Assembly (NCBI RefSeq): GCF_014211915.1
Contig: NZ_CP060040.1
Location: forward strand, 310,001-374,000
From: Burkholderia cenocepacia
GTDB lineage: Bacteria > Pseudomonadota > Gammaproteobacteria > Burkholderiales > Burkholderiaceae
DNA length: 64,000 nucleotides
Direction of reading: 5' to 3'
Shown here: positions 1 to 9,305 of the stretch, piece by piece
How positions within the stretch are numbered: the stretch's first letter is position 1
How the letters are laid out: each line of letters opens with the position of its first letter
Program-made: the position numbers and the translations under genes
Notes under the pieces: generated by a model
What the model was told of the DNA's origin: nothing
Seen by the model: the letters and a program-made list of their open reading frames with translations, nothing else
The model's database searches: none

Positions 1-440
1 GCGTGTCGTGGCGGCCGGTCGCGCCGCTGCGCGTCGAGATGTCGCTCGCGTATGCGTGGGGGCGCAACGTGGCGAGCGGCGATCCGCTGCCGCAGATGCC
101 GCCGCTCGAAGCGCGCATTGGCCTCGAATACACGCGCGGCGCGTGGTCGGCGGGCGGCCTGTGGCGCATCGTTGCGCCGCAGCATCGCTACGCGCTGAAC
201 GAGGGCAACGTGGTCGGCAAGGACTTCGGCCCGAGCGCCGGATTCGGCGTGCTGTCGCTGCATACGCAATACAACGTCAGCAAGACCGTGCAGATCTCGG
301 TCGGCGTCGACAACGTACTGAACAAGGCTTACACCGAGCATCTGAACCTCGCCGGCAACGCGGGTTTCGGCTATCCGGCGAACGCGCCGGTGATGGAGCC
401 GGGGCGTACCGCGTGGATGCGCGTGAGCGCGAAGCTGTAG
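1..440 (+). CDS. TonB-dependent outer-membrane receptor, C-terminal part (partial)
   Basis: The window opens inside this gene. About 145 C-terminal residues remain, read in the frame starting at base 3 and ending at TAG 438-440. The visible part is the end of a 22-strand outer-membrane barrel. It contains the typical late-barrel segment VGVDNVLNKAYTEHLN and ends with EPGRTAWMRVSAKL. The EHLN...AGFGYPAN...EPGRT pattern resembles the TonB-dependent copper receptor (OprC-like) subgroup, as I remember it. The family imports metal chelates or other ligands using energy from TonB-ExbBD. The plug domain and TonB box lie upstream and cannot be checked. The general family is secure; the copper assignment is an inference. 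Confidence 0.8.
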   Translation, partial: VSWRPVAPLRVEMSLAYAWGRNVASGDPLPQMPPLEARIGLEYTRGAWSAGGLWRIVAPQHRYALNEGNVVGKDFGPSAGFGVLSLHTQYNVSKTVQISVGVDNVLNKAYTEHLNLAGNAGFGYPANAPVMEPGRTAWMRVSAKL

Positions 441-488
441 CCTGCAGCGCGTGTGTGCATCGCAGCATGCGCGCGCTTGAGTGCCGCA

Positions 489-504
489 CCGCCCGAACGG
501 GCGG
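489..504. terminator. GC-rich hairpin after the TonB receptor
   Basis: CCGCCCG-AA-CGGGCGG is a perfect 7-bp inverted repeat 49 bases after the receptor stop codon. There is no clear T-tract, so it is a terminator only by position. The rest of 441-660 shows no gene. It must carry the lipA promoter, but I see no convincing -35/-10 pair. Confidence 0.35.
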
Positions 505-522
505 CGCGCGTCAACCGATTAG

Positions 523-1755
<1,233 letters not shown>

Positions 1756-1758
1756 TCG

Positions 1759-2793
1759 ATGGCGGCACGTGAAGGACATGCGCCGCTGGCGCGGCGCGCT
1801 GCGATCTATGGTGTCGTGGGGCTGGCGGCGATCGCCGGCGTCGCGATCTGGAGCGGCGCCGGACCGCATCGCGGCACGGGCGCCGCGGGTGACGCGCCGG
1901 ATGCGGCCGCGGTGGGCAGTGTGGCGGCTGCCGCACCGCAGGCCGCCGTGCCGGCGGGCGCGGGCCTGCCGCCGTCGCTGGCCGGCTCTAGCGCACCGCG
2001 CTTGCCGCTCGATGCAGGCGGCCATCTGGCGAAGTCGCGTGCGGTACGCGATTTCTTCGACTATTGCCTGACCGCGCGGAGCGACCTGAGCGCGGCCGCG
2101 CTCGATGCGTTCGTCGTGCGCGAGATCGCCGCTCAGCTCGACGGCACGGTCGCGCAGGTGGAGGCGCTCGACGTGTGGCACCGCTATCGCGCGTATCTCG
2201 ATGCGCTCGCGACATTGCGCGATGCGGGTGCGGTCGACAAGTCCGACCTCGCCGCGTTGCAGTTCGCGCTCGATCAGCGCGCGTCGATCGCGTACCGCAC
2301 GCTCGGCGACTGGAGTCAGCCGTTCTTCGGCGTGGAGCAGTGGCGGCAGCGCTATGACCTCGCACGATTGAAGATCACTCAGGATCGCTCACTGACGGAT
2401 GCGCAGAAGGCCGAGCGGCTCGCGGCGCTCGAACAGCAGATGCCGGCCGACGAACGCGCTGCGCAGCAGCGGGTGGACCGGCAGCGTGCCGCGATCGACC
2501 AGATCGCGCAATTGCAGAAGAGCGGCGCGACGCCCGACGCGATGCGCGCGCAACTGACGCAGACGCTCGGCCCCGAGGCCGCCGCGCGCGTCGCGCAGAT
2601 GCAGCAGGACGATGCGTCGTGGCAGAGCCGTTACGCGGATTATGCGACGCAGCGTGCGCAGATCGAATCGGCCGGCCTGTCGCCGCAGGATCGCGACGCA
2701 CAGATTGCCGCATTGCGGCAGCGTGTGTTCACGAAGCCCGGCGAAGCCGTGCGCGCGGCATCGCTCGATCGCGGCGCGGGCAGCGCGCATTGA
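1759..2793 (+). CDS. lipB: Lipase-specific foldase (Lif) LipB
   Basis: Membrane-anchored steric chaperone of 344 residues that folds LipA in the periplasm before type II secretion. A single N-terminal membrane helix (about residues 13-31) is followed by an Ala/Pro-rich linker to about residue 90. The Lif signature RDFFDYCLTA lies at 97-106, then a long helical domain rich in Arg/Gln wraps around the lipase. The length matches the family (about 340-353). ATG 1759 lies 3 bases after the lipA stop, so the two are cotranscribed and probably translationally coupled. The name lipB here means the foldase, not lipoyl transferase; lif or limA are synonyms. Confidence 0.95.
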   Translation: MAAREGHAPLARRAAIYGVVGLAAIAGVAIWSGAGPHRGTGAAGDAPDAAAVGSVAAAAPQAAVPAGAGLPPSLAGSSAPRLPLDAGGHLAKSRAVRDFFDYCLTARSDLSAAALDAFVVREIAAQLDGTVAQVEALDVWHRYRAYLDALATLRDAGAVDKSDLAALQFALDQRASIAYRTLGDWSQPFFGVEQWRQRYDLARLKITQDRSLTDAQKAERLAALEQQMPADERAAQQRVDRQRAAIDQIAQLQKSGATPDAMRAQLTQTLGPEAAARVAQMQQDDASWQSRYADYATQRAQIESAGLSPQDRDAQIAALRQRVFTKPGEAVRAASLDRGAGSAH

Positions 2794-2794
2794 C

Positions 2795-2825
2795 GAAGCG
2801 GGCGCCGCCGTGTGCGGCGCGCTTC
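2795..2825. terminator. Hairpin between convergent lipB and the MocR regulator gene
   Basis: GAAGCG (2795-2800) and CGCCGC (2803-2808) pair with GCGGCG (2814-2819) and CGCTTC (2820-2825), with a GG bulge and a 5-base loop: a 12-bp stem. It sits between two convergent genes and runs into the regulator's stop codon at 2824-2826. There is no T-run, so efficiency is uncertain. Confidence 0.5.
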
Positions 2826-4347
2826 ACGCCGCGCGCGTGATGTTTCGCGGCAGATGTTGCTCGATGGTATCGGCGAGCGTGTCGAACGCGGGGCGGATGC
2901 CTTCGTGCGCGACGCAGGCATAGCCGAGCAGCAAACCCTGCCGCGCGGTGTCGAGGTTGCTGTAGTAGCTGGTGAGCGGGCGCACGATCACGCCGGCGTC
3001 GAATGCGCTCTGCGTGACCGCGCGGTCGTCGCACGCGTCGGGCAGGCCGAGCACCAGATGCAGGCCGGCCTCGTCGCCCATCACCGGCAGCGCGTCGCCG
3101 AAGCGCGCGCGGATCGCGTCGATCATCAGTTGTCGGCGCTCGCCGTACAGCGTGCGCATTCGTCTGACGTGCGAAGTGAGGTGGCCGTCCATGATGAATT
3201 CGGCGAGCACGGCCTGCTGCATCAGCTGGCCTTCGCGATACAGCTCCGACAGCCCGGTGCGGAACGTGTCGACCAGATGCTCGGGCACGACCATGTAGCC
3301 CATCCGCAACCCGGGGAACAGCATCTTGCCGAGACTGCCGACGTAGATCACGCGGCCGCCGTCGTCGAGCCCCTGCAGCGACGCGAGCGGGCGGCTGCCG
3401 TAGCGGAATTCGCTGTCGTAGTCGTCCTCGATGATCCAGCAGCGGTGCTGGCGCGCATATTCGAGCAGCATGCGGCGCCGCGCGAGGCTCATCACCATCC
3501 CGAGCGGGTACTGGTGCGACGGCGTGACGAGCACGAGCCGCGGCGGATGCTGCATGTCGCTCGCGCGCGGATCGAGCCCTTCCTGGTCGACCGGCACCGG
3601 CGCCAGCGTGAGGCCGGCTGCCTGCAGCACGCTGCGCACGCCCCAGTAGCACGGCTCCTCGACCCACGCGCGATCGCCGATGTCGGACAGCAGCCGCACC
3701 GCGAGATCGATCGACTGATGGATACCGGTCGTGATGATCACCTGGTCAGGCGAGCATTTGACCGAGCGCGCGACGCGCAGGTAATCGGCGAGTGCGCGCC
3801 GCAGCGGCCGGTAGCCGCCGCCCGGCGCATAGGTCAGCAGCTCCGGATTGGCCTCCTTCCACAGCCGTGCCTGCAGGCGGCTCCACGTGCGGCTCGGGAA
3901 TTCCGACACGTCCGGCACGCCTGGCATGAACGCCCCCCACTGGCGCCGCGAGACGCCCGCATGCTCGACCAGTTGCCGGCCGCGCATCGACAGGCTGCCC
4001 TGCGCGTCGGGCAGCGGCGGTTCGTCGGCCGCCGCCGGCGGCGGCGGGGCGCCCGGTACGCGGATCGCGGCGGCGTCCGGTCGCGTGTCGGCCACGTAGG
4101 TGCCGCTGCCAGTGGTCGTCAGCACGTAGCCTTCGGCGGTCAGCTGGTCGTACACGTGCAGCACGGTATTGCGCGCGATCGACAGGTCGCCCGCGAGCGT
4201 GCGCGAACTCGGGAGCTTTGTTCCTGGCCCCAATTCCCCCGTCAGAATCGCCTGCTGCATCAGCTGCAGCAGTTGCCGGTACATCGGCTCGGACGAGCTG
4301 CGGTCCAGACGGGCGGACAGCCAGTCGGCGACGATCACGGTATCCAA
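2824..4347 (-). CDS. MocR/GabR-type GntR-family regulator with aminotransferase-like domain
   Basis: Regulator of 507 residues. An N-terminal GntR winged helix (about residues 10-80, with LPSSRTLAGDLSIARNTVL) is joined by a Pro/Ala-rich linker to a fold-type I aminotransferase domain (about 120-500). PLP-site features are visible: IIEDDYDSE (about 306-314) and GSLGKML, whose Lys (about 341) should bind PLP. TTG at 4347 was chosen because AGGA lies upstream and the protein then begins MDTVIVADWL. A longer version from TTG 4428 would run through the likely operator. The gene diverges from the importer at 4455-8933 and is its likely regulator. Ligand unknown; polyamine, GABA or a related amine is an inference from context. 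Confidence 0.88.
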   Translation of the reverse strand: MDTVIVADWLSARLDRSSSEPMYRQLLQLMQQAILTGELGPGTKLPSSRTLAGDLSIARNTVLHVYDQLTAEGYVLTTTGSGTYVADTRPDAAAIRVPGAPPPPAAADEPPLPDAQGSLSMRGRQLVEHAGVSRRQWGAFMPGVPDVSEFPSRTWSRLQARLWKEANPELLTYAPGGGYRPLRRALADYLRVARSVKCSPDQVIITTGIHQSIDLAVRLLSDIGDRAWVEEPCYWGVRSVLQAAGLTLAPVPVDQEGLDPRASDMQHPPRLVLVTPSHQYPLGMVMSLARRRMLLEYARQHRCWIIEDDYDSEFRYGSRPLASLQGLDDGGRVIYVGSLGKMLFPGLRMGYMVVPEHLVDTFRTGLSELYREGQLMQQAVLAEFIMDGHLTSHVRRMRTLYGERRQLMIDAIRARFGDALPVMGDEAGLHLVLGLPDACDDRAVTQSAFDAGVIVRPLTSYYSNLDTARQGLLLGYACVAHEGIRPAFDTLADTIEQHLPRNITRAA

Positions 4348-4352
4348 AGTGG

Positions 4353-4392
4353 TCCTACTAGGAATATTGAAATGGTTCCCTAGTATAGAACC
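4353..4392. promoter_or_regulatory. Candidate MocR-type operator region
   Basis: Two related elements lie between the divergent regulator and ABC genes. TCCTA-C-TAGGA (4353-4363) is an 11-bp palindrome. GGTTC-N9-GAACC (4374-4392) encloses CCTAGTATA. Both share a CCTA/TAGG core and lie about 21 bp apart, as expected for a dimeric MocR protein. They overlap the ribosome-binding site region of the regulator gene, consistent with autorepression. TATAGT (4403-4408) may be the -10 of the importer operon, with no good -35. Confidence 0.45.
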
Positions 4393-4454
4393 GTGCGCGC
4401 CGTATAGTGGCTCGCATCTCAAAATCAATTGGCGCGGAACCAGGGGACAGCACG

Positions 4455-5567
4455 ATGAAGTCCGATGATGTGATCGTCAGCTTTCGCGGCGTGCGGAAGA
4501 CCTACGACGGCGAGACGCTGGTCGTCAAATCGCTCGACCTCGACATCCAGCGCGGGGAATTCCTGACGCTGCTCGGGCCGTCCGGCTCGGGCAAGACCAC
4601 CTGCCTGATGATGCTGGCCGGCTTCGAATTCCCGACCGGCGGCGAAATCCGCCTCGACGGCGAGTTGCTGAACAGCGTGCCGCCGCACAAGCGCAACATC
4701 GGCATGGTGTTCCAGAACTACGCGCTGTTTCCGCACCTGACGGTCGAGCAGAACGTCGGGTATCCGCTGACGGTGCGCAAGCTGCCCGCCGCCGAGCGCG
4801 CGGAGCGCGTCGCGCACGCGCTGAAGATGGTGCAGATGGAGCGCTTCGCGAAACGCTATCCGGCGCAACTGTCGGGCGGCCAGCAGCAGCGCATCGCGCT
4901 GGCCCGTGCGCTCGTGTTCGAGCCGAAGCTGGTGCTGATGGACGAGCCGCTCGGCGCGCTCGACAAGCAGTTGCGCGAACACATGCAGTACGAACTGAAG
5001 GCGCTGCACGAGAAGCTCGGCGTGACCTTCGTGTACGTGACGCACGATCAGGGCGAGGCGCTGACGATGTCCGATCGCGTCGCCGTGTTCGACAAGGGCA
5101 TCGTGCAGCAGCTCGACACCGTCGACCGCCTGTACGAATCGCCGTGCAACGAATTCGTCGCGAACTTCATCGGCGACAGCAACCGGCTGCGCGGCACCAT
5201 CGCACGCGTCGACGGCGAATTCTGCGAATTCCGGCTCGACGACGGCACGAAGCTCGTCGGCCGCCATATCGGCGAAGCCGCCGAGGGCGCATCGGCCGTC
5301 GCGTGCATCCGCCCGGAGCGCATGAGTCTCGCCGCGCACGGCGTGAACGGTGCGAACGGTGCGAACGGCGCCGCCGCCAATTGCGTGAGCGGCGAGGCGC
5401 GCAGCCTCATCTATTTCGGCGATCACGTGCGCATGCGCTGCGCACTGCCGGGCCAGGACGAATGTTTCGTGAAGGTGCCGCTCGGCACCGGCGCGCTCGA
5501 CGCGTTCTCGCCCGGCGCCCCGGTCTCGCTTGCGTTCTCGCCCGAACACCTGCGCGTGTTCGCGTGA
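4455..5567 (+). CDS. ABC transporter ATPase, polyamine (PotA/PotG) type
   Basis: Cytoplasmic ATPase of 370 residues energising an importer. Walker A GPSGSGKTT (41-49), Q-loop QNYALFPH, signature LSGGQQQR, Walker B LVLMDEPLGALD and the switch THDQ are all intact. The C-terminal third is a TOBE regulatory domain. ATG 4455 has AGGGG upstream. A run of 9-base repeats at about 5342-5370 encodes NGANGANGA inside the TOBE region. It is first in a four-gene operon with a binding protein and two permeases. Subfamily resemblance is to PotA/PotG; the true substrate (putrescine, spermidine, GABA or another amine) cannot be read from the sequence. Confidence 0.92.
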   Translation: MKSDDVIVSFRGVRKTYDGETLVVKSLDLDIQRGEFLTLLGPSGSGKTTCLMMLAGFEFPTGGEIRLDGELLNSVPPHKRNIGMVFQNYALFPHLTVEQNVGYPLTVRKLPAAERAERVAHALKMVQMERFAKRYPAQLSGGQQQRIALARALVFEPKLVLMDEPLGALDKQLREHMQYELKALHEKLGVTFVYVTHDQGEALTMSDRVAVFDKGIVQQLDTVDRLYESPCNEFVANFIGDSNRLRGTIARVDGEFCEFRLDDGTKLVGRHIGEAAEGASAVACIRPERMSLAAHGVNGANGANGAAANCVSGEARSLIYFGDHVRMRCALPGQDECFVKVPLGTGALDAFSPGAPVSLAFSPEHLRVFA

Positions 5568-5644
5568 GCATGGTTTACCCCGGTTTTTCGCAGCACGTCG
5601 TCAACAACAAAGCCCACTTCCACCACGAGAGGAGAGGAACCATC

Positions 5645-6691
5645 ATGAAACGAGCAAGCTTTACCGCGCGCCGCACGGCGCTCGCGCTGGCCCTGGTCGC
5701 ATTCGGCGCATCGGCCACCGCTGCCGAGCTCACGGTCGTCAACTTCGGCGGCGCGAACGGCGACGCACAGAAGGTCGCGTTCAACCAGCCGTTCGAGAAG
5801 GCGACCGGCAACAAGGTCACGGCCGTCGAATACAACGGCGAGCAGGCGAAGGTGAAGGCGATGGTCGAGGCGAAGCACGTCAACTGGGACGTGGTGGAAG
5901 TCGAATCGGGCGACCTGAACCGCGGCTGCGACGAAGGGCTGTACGAGAAGCTCGACTGGTCGAAGATCGCGAAGAAATCCGACCTGATTCCGGAATCGCC
6001 GCAGGTGTGCGGCGTCGGCTTCTTCGTGTGGTCGACGGCGCTGTCGTACAACGCGGACAAGCTGAAGTCGGCGCCCACCGGCTGGGCCGATTTCTGGAAC
6101 GTGAAGAAATTCCCCGGCAAGCGCGGGATGCGCAAGGGCGCGCGCTACAACCTCGAATTCGCGCTGATGGCCGACGGCGTCGCGACGAAGGACGTCTACA
6201 AGGTGCTCGGCACGAAGGCCGGCCAGGATCGCGCGTTCAAGAAGCTCGACGAGCTGAAGCCGTACATCCAGTGGTGGGAAGCAGGCGCGCAGCCGCCGCA
6301 GTTCCTCGTCGCCGGCGACGTCGTGATGTCGACCGCGTACAACGGCCGCATCGACGCCGCGCAGAAGGAAGGCAAGAACCTGAAGGTCGTGTGGAACGGC
6401 AGCATCTACGACCTCGACTACTGGGCGATTCCGAAGGGTTCGCCGAACAAGGCGCTGGCCGAGCAGTACATCGCGTACTCGCTGACGCCGAAGCCGCAGC
6501 AGGCGTATGCGCAGCACATCGCGTACGGTCCGGCGAACATCGCGGCGATCAAGGCGCTCGACGCGAAGACGCTCGCGAACCTGCCGAACTCGCCGGCCAA
6601 CGGCAAGAACGCGGTGCTGGAGGACATCGGCTTCTGGACCGACCACAGCGACGAGCTCGAACAGCGCTTCGCCGCATGGGCAACGAAGTAA
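5645..6691 (+). CDS. Periplasmic substrate-binding protein, PotD/PotF type
   Basis: Periplasmic receptor of 348 residues for the importer. The signal peptide MKRASFTARRTALALALVAF ends at ATAA, with cleavage near residue 27. The mature part begins ELTVVNFGGANGDAQKVAF, typical of the PotD/PotF and spermidine-binding-like group (solute-binding family 1). Two conserved cysteines (NRGCDEG and PQVCGVG) are close enough to form a disulphide. The ATG at 5645 is preceded by a strong GAGAGGAGAGGAA ribosome-binding region, suggesting higher translation than its neighbours, as is usual for binding proteins. The 77-base gap after the ATPase gene has no terminator. Confidence 0.9.
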   Translation: MKRASFTARRTALALALVAFGASATAAELTVVNFGGANGDAQKVAFNQPFEKATGNKVTAVEYNGEQAKVKAMVEAKHVNWDVVEVESGDLNRGCDEGLYEKLDWSKIAKKSDLIPESPQVCGVGFFVWSTALSYNADKLKSAPTGWADFWNVKKFPGKRGMRKGARYNLEFALMADGVATKDVYKVLGTKAGQDRAFKKLDELKPYIQWWEAGAQPPQFLVAGDVVMSTAYNGRIDAAQKEGKNLKVVWNGSIYDLDYWAIPKGSPNKALAEQYIAYSLTPKPQQAYAQHIAYGPANIAAIKALDAKTLANLPNSPANGKNAVLEDIGFWTDHSDELEQRFAAWATK

Positions 6692-6793
6692 CCGGTCAGG
6701 CATCCTCACGGGTGTCGTGATGCAACCGGCCGCGCGACGCGTCGATCGCGTCGCGCGGCATTCCGCCGGCACGTGTCCGGCCGGAGAGACCAG

Positions 6794-8059
6794 TTGAATA
6801 CGATGACGATCGCGCCTTCCTCGCCGTCGACCGCGGCGCTCAAGCGCGAGCTGAAGGCCGCCGAGGCCCGCAAGCGCACGATGGCGCTGCTGCTGGTCGC
6901 GCCGCTCGCGATTTTCCTGCTGCTGATTTTCGTCGTGCCGATCGGCACGCTGCTCACGCGTGCGGTGCAGAACCCGGAGATCGCGACCGCGTTGCCGAAC
7001 ACGGTCGCCGCGTTGTCGGGCTGGGACCGCAAGACGCCACCGGCGGACGCCGCGTATGTCGCGCTCGCGGCCGACATGACGAAGGTGGCCGACAGCGAGG
7101 CGATGGGCGCGCTCGCGCGGCGCCTGAACACCGAGATTCCCGGCTATCGCTCGCTCGTCGCGAAGACGGCGCGCGCGATGCCGCTGAAGGGCGACAATGA
7201 CGCGGCGCTGACGCCCGCGCAGACGCGCGCCAAATTCATCGACCTCGATGCGCGCTGGGGCGACGTCGCGTACTGGCAGTCGATCGCGAAGAACGGCAGC
7301 CAGGTGTCGCCGTTCTACCTGCTCGCCGCGCTCGATCACAAGCAGGACGGCTTCGGTCACATCGTGCAGGCCGATCCCGACCAGTCGATCTATCTCGCGA
7401 TCTTCGGGCGCACGTTCGTGATCGGCATCGCCGTCACGCTGTTCGCGCTGCTGCTCGGCTATCCGCTCGCGTACTGGATCTCGACGCTGTCGGAACGGCG
7501 CGCGAACCTCGTGATGATCCTCGTGCTGATTCCGTTCTGGACGTCGGTGCTCGTGCGCGTCGCCGCGTGGATCGTGCTGCTGCAGAGCGAAGGGCTCATC
7601 AACACGGCGCTGATCGGCAGCGGGCTGATCTCGCATCCGCTGACGCTGCTGTTCAACCGCGTCGGCGTGTACATCTCGATGACGCACATCCTGCTGCCGT
7701 TCATGATCCTGCCGCTCTACAGCGTGATGAAGTCGATTCCGCCGACCTACCAGCGCGCGGCCGTGTCGCTCGGCAGCCATCCGTTCGCCGCGTTCTGGCG
7801 CGTGTACGTGCCGCAGACCTATCCGGGCGTCGGTGCGGGCGCGCTGCTCGTGTTCATCCTCGCGATCGGCTATTACATCACGCCCGCGCTGCTCGGCGGG
7901 CCGAACGACCAGATGGTCAGCTATTACGTCGCGTACTTCACCAACGTGACGATCAACTGGGGCATGGCGTGTGCGCTCGGCGGGCTGCTGCTCGCGGCGA
8001 CGCTCGTGCTGTATGCGGTATACGGGCGCTTCACGCGCACCAACGTGAGCCTCGGCTGA
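6794..8059 (+). CDS. ABC transporter permease (PotB/PotH type) with a large periplasmic insert
   Basis: Inner-membrane permease of 421 residues from TTG 6794, which has GGAGAG just upstream; ATG 6803 is an alternative 3 codons later. The first membrane helix (about residues 35-60) is followed by some 135 polar residues before the second helix (FVIGIAVTLFALLLGYPLAY). The usual five-helix BPD domain comes next, with the EAA-type loop YQRAAVSLGSHPFAAFWRV that docks on the ATPase. PotB/PotH proteins are usually about 280-320 residues, so the extra length is almost all in this periplasmic insert. Operon position and pairing with the next gene support a heterodimeric channel. Confidence 0.88.
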   Translation: MNTMTIAPSSPSTAALKRELKAAEARKRTMALLLVAPLAIFLLLIFVVPIGTLLTRAVQNPEIATALPNTVAALSGWDRKTPPADAAYVALAADMTKVADSEAMGALARRLNTEIPGYRSLVAKTARAMPLKGDNDAALTPAQTRAKFIDLDARWGDVAYWQSIAKNGSQVSPFYLLAALDHKQDGFGHIVQADPDQSIYLAIFGRTFVIGIAVTLFALLLGYPLAYWISTLSERRANLVMILVLIPFWTSVLVRVAAWIVLLQSEGLINTALIGSGLISHPLTLLFNRVGVYISMTHILLPFMILPLYSVMKSIPPTYQRAAVSLGSHPFAAFWRVYVPQTYPGVGAGALLVFILAIGYYITPALLGGPNDQMVSYYVAYFTNVTINWGMACALGGLLLAATLVLYAVYGRFTRTNVSLG

Positions 8060-8096
8060 GCGCCGGGCACAGGGAAACGGGAAGGGGATGCCGACC

Positions 8097-8933
8097 ATGA
8101 AACTCGCCAGGCCGCTGTTCGCGCCGCACATGTCGTTCGTCGAGCGCGCGTGGTACGTCGCGTTGCGCGTGCTCGTCGTGCTGACGCTGCTGTACCTGAT
8201 CCTGCCGGTGCTCGCGATCGTGCCGCTGTCGTTCTCGTCGAGCACGTTCCTCGTGTATCCGATTCCGGGTTTCTCGCTGCGCTGGTACGAGAACCTGATC
8301 GCATCCGACGAGTGGCGCATGGCCGCGAAGAACAGCTTCATCGTCGCGCCGTCGGCGACCGTCGTCGCGACCGTGCTCGGCACGCTCGCGGCCATCGGCC
8401 TGACGAAAGCCGATTTCCGCGGCAAGGGGCTGCTGATGGCCGTGCTGCTGTCGCCGATGATCGTGCCCGTCGTCGTGGTCGGCGTCGGCATGTACCTGTT
8501 CTTCGCGCCGCTCGGGCTCGCGAATACCTACACGGGGCTGATCGCCGCGCATGCGGCGCTCGGCGTGCCGTTCGTCGTGACGACGGTGGCCGCGACGCTG
8601 CAGGGCTTCAACCAGAACCTCGTACGGGCAAGCCTGTCGCTCGGCGCGAACCCGGTCACGACGTTCTTCCGCGTGACGCTGCCGGTGATCGCGCCGGGCG
8701 TGATGTCGGGCGCGCTGTTCGCATTCGCGACGTCGTTCGACGAAGTGGTCGTCACGCTGTTCCTCGCCGGCGCGGACCAGACGACGCTGCCGCGCCAGAT
8801 GTTCACGGGCATCCGCGAGAACATCAGCCCGACGATCGCGGCGCTCGCCACGATCCTGATCATTTTCTCGACGAGCCTGCTGCTCGCGCTCGAATGGCTG
8901 CGCGGCCGCAATGCGCGGCGTGCGGTGACCTGA
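8097..8933 (+). CDS. ABC transporter permease (PotC/PotI type)
   Basis: Second inner-membrane permease, 278 residues, with six predicted helices and the docking loop QNLVRASLSLGANPVTTFFRV. ATG 8097 has AAGGGG at 8082-8087. The in-frame ATG 8088 directly abuts that ribosome-binding site and is less likely. Length and fold match PotC/PotI. It closes the four-gene importer operon and forms the channel with the product of the preceding gene, 37 bases upstream. Confidence 0.9.
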   Translation: MKLARPLFAPHMSFVERAWYVALRVLVVLTLLYLILPVLAIVPLSFSSSTFLVYPIPGFSLRWYENLIASDEWRMAAKNSFIVAPSATVVATVLGTLAAIGLTKADFRGKGLLMAVLLSPMIVPVVVVGVGMYLFFAPLGLANTYTGLIAAHAALGVPFVVTTVAATLQGFNQNLVRASLSLGANPVTTFFRVTLPVIAPGVMSGALFAFATSFDEVVVTLFLAGADQTTLPRQMFTGIRENISPTIAALATILIIFSTSLLLALEWLRGRNARRAVT

Positions 8934-8971
8934 CCTGACGACGCGGTGGCGCGACGGCGGCGCACGCGTGC

Positions 8972-8998
8972 CACGCATCGGCGCATTGCCGATGCGTG
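8972..8998. terminator. Perfect 11-bp hairpin after the importer operon
   Basis: CACGCATCGGC (8972-8982), loop GCATT, GCCGATGCGTG (8988-8998), 38 bases after the last permease stop. No T-run follows, so it may be a transcript-stabilising stem or weak terminator. The remainder of 8934-9305 has no gene I can support. Confidence 0.45.
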
Positions 8999-9305
8999 AT
9001 GTCGCCGGCAGACGCGGCCGGGCCGGCTGCCGGCGCCGACACGACGAAGCTGGGCGCGAGCCCGAAAGGCTGCCCGGCAATCGCCGGATCGTCGATCGTT
9101 GTGCGCATCGACGACGCCGCGCGCAAGGCACGGCATCCCGCAAGCTTTCGTTTCGCTGACTGACGGCGCGGCCGTCTGCACGTTCGGTGCGGCTCTGCAA
9201 CAATACGGCTCGCGGTGTCGCGCGTTCCGTTCTTGCCGCACGGAGCGCTCGTCGCCGCGCCGCTCAATCCGCGACGCCGCGCGTCGCCCGTCAGCCGAGC
9301 CCATC

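Noticed and set aside
4348..4428. Longer N-terminus for the MocR regulator from TTG 4428
   Set aside because: It would translate through the palindromic operator-like elements and adds residues not typical of the family; TTG 4347 has a ribosome-binding site and fits better.
5423..8491. Very long open frame on the minus strand (about 1,020 codons)
   Set aside because: It runs antisense to three well-supported transporter genes, is extremely Arg-rich and has no domain. Long antisense frames are expected in DNA this GC-rich.
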